Part shown: positions 7,107 through 9,700 of the stretch, piece by piece
Numbering within the stretch: the first letter of the stretch is position 1
Layout of the letters: each line of letters starts with the position of its first letter
NCBI GenBank assembly: GCA_030538335.1
Contig: JAUNUE010000055.1
Coordinates: 1 to 9,700 of the forward strand
Length of the DNA stretch: 9,700 bases
Origin: Allobrachymonas sp.
GTDB lineage: Bacteria; Pseudomonadota; Gammaproteobacteria; Burkholderiales; Burkholderiaceae_C
Reading direction: 5' to 3'
Notes under the pieces: generated by a model
What the model was told of the DNA's origin: nothing
What the model saw: the letters and a program-made list of their open reading frames with translations, nothing else
Databases searched by the model: none
Position numbers and translations under genes: made by a program

Positions 7107-8094
7107 GGCTGCCCTCCTGCGGGAACAGGCAGCGCACGCAATGGGCGGGTTGGCCATCGCCGGGCAGCACCTGCTCAGGCGGCTCGGCAACCCGGCATGC
7201 CTCTTGCACGATGGGGCAACGGTCGGCAAAACGGCAACCCGGCGGCGGCGCGTAAAGATCAGGCATGCGCCCCGGTATGCTGGTCAGCCGCTGGCCGCGT
7301 GGTAAACCCAGCTTGGGCCGTGCCGCCAGCAAGGCCCGCGTGTAAGGGTGCGCCGCGTGGTCAAACAGGGCCGTGCTGCTGCCGTGTTCCATCACCCGCC
7401 CGGCGTACAGCACGCACAGGCGCTGCACATGGTGCGCCACCAGCGCCAGGTCGTGGCTGATGAGAATCAACGCCAGCCCTTCGGCCTCTACCAGATCCTG
7501 CAACAGGCGCAGCATCTGCGCCTGCACGGTGCTGTCGAGCGCTGTGGTGGGCTCGTCGGCAATCAAAATTTCAGGCTGGCACGCCAGCGCACTGGCCAGC
7601 ACGATGCGCTGGCGCTGGCCACCCGAAAACTGGTGCGGATAATCGCGCCAGCGCTCAGAGGCGCGATCAATGCCAACGCGATCCAGCCAGGCCATGGCCT
7701 GCTCGCGGGCCGCAGCGGCATCCAGCCCCCGATGCAAACGCACGCCCTCGGCCACCTGGTCGCCCACGCGCTGCAGCGGGTTCAGCGCCGTCATTGGCTC
7801 CTGGAACACCATGCCGATCTGCCCGCCCCGTACCTGCCGCCAACCGGCCGCATCCAGCGCCAGCAATTCCTTGCCATGGAAACGCACACTGCCAAAAGCC
7901 TGCGCATTGCGCGGCAACAGGCCCATCACGGCCAGCATGGCCATGGTTTTGCCACTGCCCGATTCACCAATCAAGCCCAGCGTTTCGCCACGTTGCAAGG
8001 CAAGGTCAAAGCCATGCACTGGCTCGGCCACGCCCCGATGCGTATGCACCTGCACGGTGAGGTTGTCGATGTGCAGAAGGGAGTTGTTGAGCAT
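7099..8094 (-). CDS. ABC importer ATP-binding subunit, DppD/OppD-like
   Basis: This is a 331-residue ATPase of the peptide/nickel importer family, expected to pair with the next gene in a heterodimeric motor. It shows Walker A GESGSGKT (43-50), Q-loop Gln98 in MVFQEP, signature FSGGQRQR (156-163), Walker B ILIADEP (176-182), H-loop His214 and the oligopeptide-transporter C-terminal extension. That extension carries Cys287, Cys293, Cys300 and Cys322 (also Cys319). Some DppD-type proteins use such cysteines to bind an iron-sulfur cluster. The ATG at 8092-8094 has only a weak GGAT ribosome site. The stop overlaps the start of the second ATPase. The gene upstream is an unrelated membrane protein and the gene downstream of the pair is tig, so the cognate permeases and binding protein must be encoded elsewhere. 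Substrate is unknown; peptides are the usual guess. Confidence 0.93.
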   Translation of the reverse strand: MLNNSLLHIDNLTVQVHTHRGVAEPVHGFDLALQRGETLGLIGESGSGKTMAMLAVMGLLPRNAQAFGSVRFHGKELLALDAAGWRQVRGGQIGMVFQEPMTALNPLQRVGDQVAEGVRLHRGLDAAAAREQAMAWLDRVGIDRASERWRDYPHQFSGGQRQRIVLASALACQPEILIADEPTTALDSTVQAQMLRLLQDLVEAEGLALILISHDLALVAHHVQRLCVLYAGRVMEHGSSTALFDHAAHPYTRALLAARPKLGLPRGQRLTSIPGRMPDLYAPPPGCRFADRCPIVQEACRVAEPPEQVLPGDGQPAHCVRCLFPQEGSHG

Positions 8095-8114
8095 TCAATA
8101 TCCAGATATCCGGA

Positions 8115-8150
8115 CGCAGAGGGCGCAGAGTTTACGCAGAGGACGCAGAG
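8115..8150. repeat. Four-copy CGCAGAG repeat cluster
   Basis: CGCAGAG occurs at 8115-8121, 8124-8130, 8135-8141 and 8144-8150, with start-to-start spacings of 9, 11 and 9 bases. A run of seven T follows on the plus strand. Similar GCAGAG-rich intergenic clusters are common in proteobacterial genomes as I remember them; their function is not established. It lies about 20 bases upstream of the first ATPase start, inside its expected leader. Confidence 0.7.
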
Positions 8151-8256
8151 ATTTTTTTGTATTTCCGGTTCTTCAGATCAGATTCTCAGGTATTGAAGAT
8201 GAGAAGCACCATGCGGCAATAGCCGACTTCCGCATCCATAGTAGTCCAAACACCCA

Positions 8257-8287
8257 TATATAGTCATTTCGAGAAATAATTTGACAA
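8257..8287 (-). promoter_or_regulatory. Weak candidate promoter for the ATPase pair
   Basis: On the minus strand TTGTCA (8282-8287), five of six -35 bases, is followed by TATATA (8257-8262) after 19 bases, longer than the ideal 17. Transcription from here would give a leader of roughly 155 bases containing the CGCAGAG cluster. It is the best candidate in the gap, but it is weak. Confidence 0.25.
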
Positions 8288-8299
8288 TTTCCACCCGAT

Positions 8300-8366
8300 C
8301 CGTTCGGGCTGAGGTATCGAAGCCCACATGGAAGGTGTCTGCCCTTCGATACCTCAGGGCGAACGG
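8300..8366. repeat. REPIN-like inverted REP doublet
   Basis: Two 26-base units (8300-8325 and 8341-8366) lie in opposite orientation around a 15-base spacer. Each starts at its outer end with CCGTTCG, shares CTGAGGTATCGAAG and can fold on itself: GGGCT/AGCCC in the left unit and GCCCT/AGGGC in the right, each with a 10-base loop. The four positions that differ between units are exactly the paired stem bases, so each hairpin is preserved. This is the layout of REP sequences paired as a REPIN, which are mobilised in trans by REP-associated tyrosine transposases. No such transposase is in the window. An 8-base direct repeat GGTGTCTG (8334-8341 and 8365-8372) borders the right unit. The doublet could also act as a transcript end after the upstream gene. 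Confidence 0.75.
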
Positions 8367-8389
8367 TGTCTGATTATTTTCAGATTTGG

Positions 8390-8887
8390 CTATAACTGTC
8401 GGCGTGCCGCATCCACGCGCAGCATCAGGTCTTCGGCAATGGGGTTGCGGGCAAACGGGGTAAATAGGGCAAATGCAAAAGACAGCTTGCCTGATCGCTT
8501 GGGCAAGAAGATGATTTCATCGCCCAGGCTGCATGGCGCGCGCAGCCGGATGCTGATTTGCGGCGGGTTGACCAAGCGCGAAGTCGCCACGTTGAGCATG
8601 TGCCGAAACGGTATGCGTTCTTCTTGCTTGCCCTTGCGCACGCGCAGGCAGTCGCCTTCGTCCACCACCTCGTCGGCCAGCACCCAAAACATGTGCTTGA
8701 AAAAGAAAAAGCCTATTGCACCCATGAGCAACGGCATCAGCACCATGGGGATGGGCAGGGGAGACGGCTCCTTGGTGGGCAGCATGCCGGGCACCACAAA
8801 AAGAACCAAGGGCAGCAGCCAGAACGCCGGGAAAACCCACTTGAAGAAAAACGGGCTGGCGGACAATGTGGGCGCGTAGGGCTTCAT
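8390..8887 (-). CDS. Two-helix membrane protein with possible PH-like domain
   Basis: I do not recognise a named gene here. The 165-residue product has two predicted membrane helices (about 16-35 and 46-69) joined by a short proline-rich loop, then a soluble region of about 95 residues. The soluble part alternates short beta-like segments (LRVRKGKQEERIPF, QISIRLRAP, EIIFLPK) and ends in a helix, resembling the bacterial PH-like domains found next to paired helices in small membrane proteins. This is inference from pattern only. Sequence around NPPQISIRLRAP and LGDEIIFLP looks conserved-family-like. The start is supported by AGGAG 5 bases before the ATG at 8885-8887. It lies 27 bases after dapB on the same strand and is probably co-transcribed with it, though no functional link to lysine synthesis is evident. 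Coding status is well supported by start signal, length and composition. Confidence 0.85.
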   Translation of the reverse strand: MKPYAPTLSASPFFFKWVFPAFWLLPLVLFVVPGMLPTKEPSPLPIPMVLMPLLMGAIGFFFFKHMFWVLADEVVDEGDCLRVRKGKQEERIPFRHMLNVATSRLVNPPQISIRLRAPCSLGDEIIFLPKRSGKLSFAFALFTPFARNPIAEDLMLRVDAARRQL

Positions 8888-8914
8888 GCCATCTCCTGCC
8901 GGGTGTTGTGCGGC

Positions 8915-9700
8915 TTACGTGGTGGCGCGCAAGCCCAGCACATCAAACATGTCGAACATTCCGGACTTTTTACCCGCCAGAAACCGCACGGCGCGCAGGC
9001 TGCCCTGGGCATAACCGGCGCGGCTGCCGGCCTTGTGGCTGATTTCAATGCGCTCGCCCGTGCCGGCAAACAGCACGGTGTGGTCACCCACAATGTCGCC
9101 GCCGCGGATGGTGGCAAAGCCGATGGTGGAAGGGTCGCGTTCGCCGGTGTGGCCATAGCGCTCGTACACGGCGCAGTCTTTCAGGTCGCGGCCCAGCGCA
9201 TCGGCAATCACTTCGCCCATCTTCAGCGCGGTGCCGCTGGGCGCATCGACCTTGTGGCGGTGGTGCGCTTCGATGATTTCGATGTCGTAGCCGGTGGACA
9301 AGGCCTTGGCCGCCATCTCCAGCAGCTTGAAGGTCACGTTCACGCCCACGCTCATGTTCGGTGCCATGACGATGGCGATGTCTTGGGCGGCTTCGGCAAT
9401 CTGCGCTTTTTGCGCATCGGTAAAGCCGGTGGTGCCAATGACGAGGTTCACGCCGTGCTTGCGACACTCGGCCAGATGCGCCAGCGTGCCTTCTGGGCGG
9501 GTAAAGTCGATCAGCGCGTCGGCACCTTGCAGCGCTTGCAGATCAGACGCAATCGCCACGCCGCAGGGTTTGCCGATGAATTGGGTGGCGTCGGTGCCGA
9601 TAACGGAGCTTTCAGCGCGATCGAGTGCGGCGGCCAGCACGCAATCAGGCGCGTTGGCCACGGCCTCGATCAGCATCTGGCCCATGCGGCCACTGGCGCC
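8915..9700 (-). CDS. dapB: 4-hydroxy-tetrahydrodipicolinate reductase DapB (5' truncated)
   Basis: DapB catalyses the NAD(P)H-dependent reduction step in the diaminopimelate/lysine pathway, supplying cell-wall and lysine precursors in the cytoplasm. The reading frame is open to the window edge; 261 residues are visible, beginning GASGRMGQ, which is the nucleotide-binding glycine motif normally found about ten residues from the amino terminus. Only a short N-terminal piece is therefore missing. Also visible are the VIGTTGFT segment, APNMSVGVNV, and the catalytic and substrate-binding motif EAHHRHKVDAPSGTA, corresponding to His159 and Lys163 of E. coli DapB. The carboxyl end reads FDVLGLRATT. 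An ATG at 9685 lies inside the glycine motif and is not the true start. The membrane-protein gene follows 27 bases downstream. Confidence 0.97.
   Translation of the reverse strand, partial: GASGRMGQMLIEAVANAPDCVLAAALDRAESSVIGTDATQFIGKPCGVAIASDLQALQGADALIDFTRPEGTLAHLAECRKHGVNLVIGTTGFTDAQKAQIAEAAQDIAIVMAPNMSVGVNVTFKLLEMAAKALSTGYDIEIIEAHHRHKVDAPSGTALKMGEVIADALGRDLKDCAVYERYGHTGERDPSTIGFATIRGGDIVGDHTVLFAGTGERIEISHKAGSRAGYAQGSLRAVRFLAGKKSGMFDMFDVLGLRATT

Larger units (their letters stand above)
8095..8389. other. Repeat-rich non-coding region
   Basis: This 295-base gap holds no supportable gene. From right to left it contains a REPIN-like doublet (8300-8366), a weak candidate promoter for the ATPase genes, small inverted repeats at 8265-8276 (ATTTC/GAAAT), 8211-8235 (ATGCGG/CCGCAT) and 8183-8205 (TTCTCA/TGAGAA), and a CGCAGAG cluster (8115-8150). 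It is visibly richer in A/T than the flanking genes. It looks like a landing place for small repeats between two gene groups. Confidence 0.7.

Noticed and set aside
6294..7229. Longer start for the second ATPase at 7229
   Set aside because: It would overlap the first ATPase by about 130 bases, while the ATG at 7106 has a strong AGGAGG site at ideal spacing.
8111..8150. CRISPR array
   Set aside because: The repeat units are only 7 bases with 2-4 base gaps, far below CRISPR repeat and spacer sizes, and no cas gene is present.

Overview
This window is a chromosomal core region of a betaproteobacterium, most likely in the order Burkholderiales and close to the Comamonadaceae. That placement rests on the tig-clpP-clpX-lon gene order and on the protein sequences as remembered, for example the ClpX stretch VIGQELAKRTLAVAVYNHYK. 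No database search was possible. Every gene I can support lies on the minus strand, so transcription runs from high to low coordinates.

In transcription order, the right end holds most of dapB (8915-9700, with its 5' end outside the window), followed 27 bases later by a small two-helix membrane protein of unknown function (8390-8887). Next is a 295-base non-coding stretch (8095-8389) containing a REPIN-like inverted doublet, a short CGCAGAG repeat cluster and several small inverted repeats. Two overlapping ABC ATPase genes of the oligo/dipeptide importer type follow (7099-8094 and 6294-7106). No permease or binding-protein gene is visible with them.

The left two thirds is the protein quality-control cluster: trigger factor (tig), ClpP peptidase, ClpX unfoldase and Lon protease. 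Trigger factor assists nascent chains at the ribosome. ClpX unfolds tagged or damaged proteins and feeds them to ClpP. Lon degrades misfolded and regulatory proteins by itself. A hairpin terminator follows tig. Directly after it, and again before lon, lies a near-identical promoter of the form CTTGAAA-N13-CC(G/T)CATAAT. It fits both the sigma-32 heat-shock consensus and a 16-bp-spaced sigma-70 promoter. This suggests that clpPX and lon are each induced by heat, while tig is transcribed separately. The clpP-clpX gap holds two perfect hairpins and no good Shine-Dalgarno sequence before clpX.

The window is mostly ordinary housekeeping DNA. I see no new multi-gene system. The points most worth checking are the REPIN with covarying arms, the twin heat-shock promoters, the structured clpX leader, an insertion-bearing ClpX, and the ATPase pair without a transporter.
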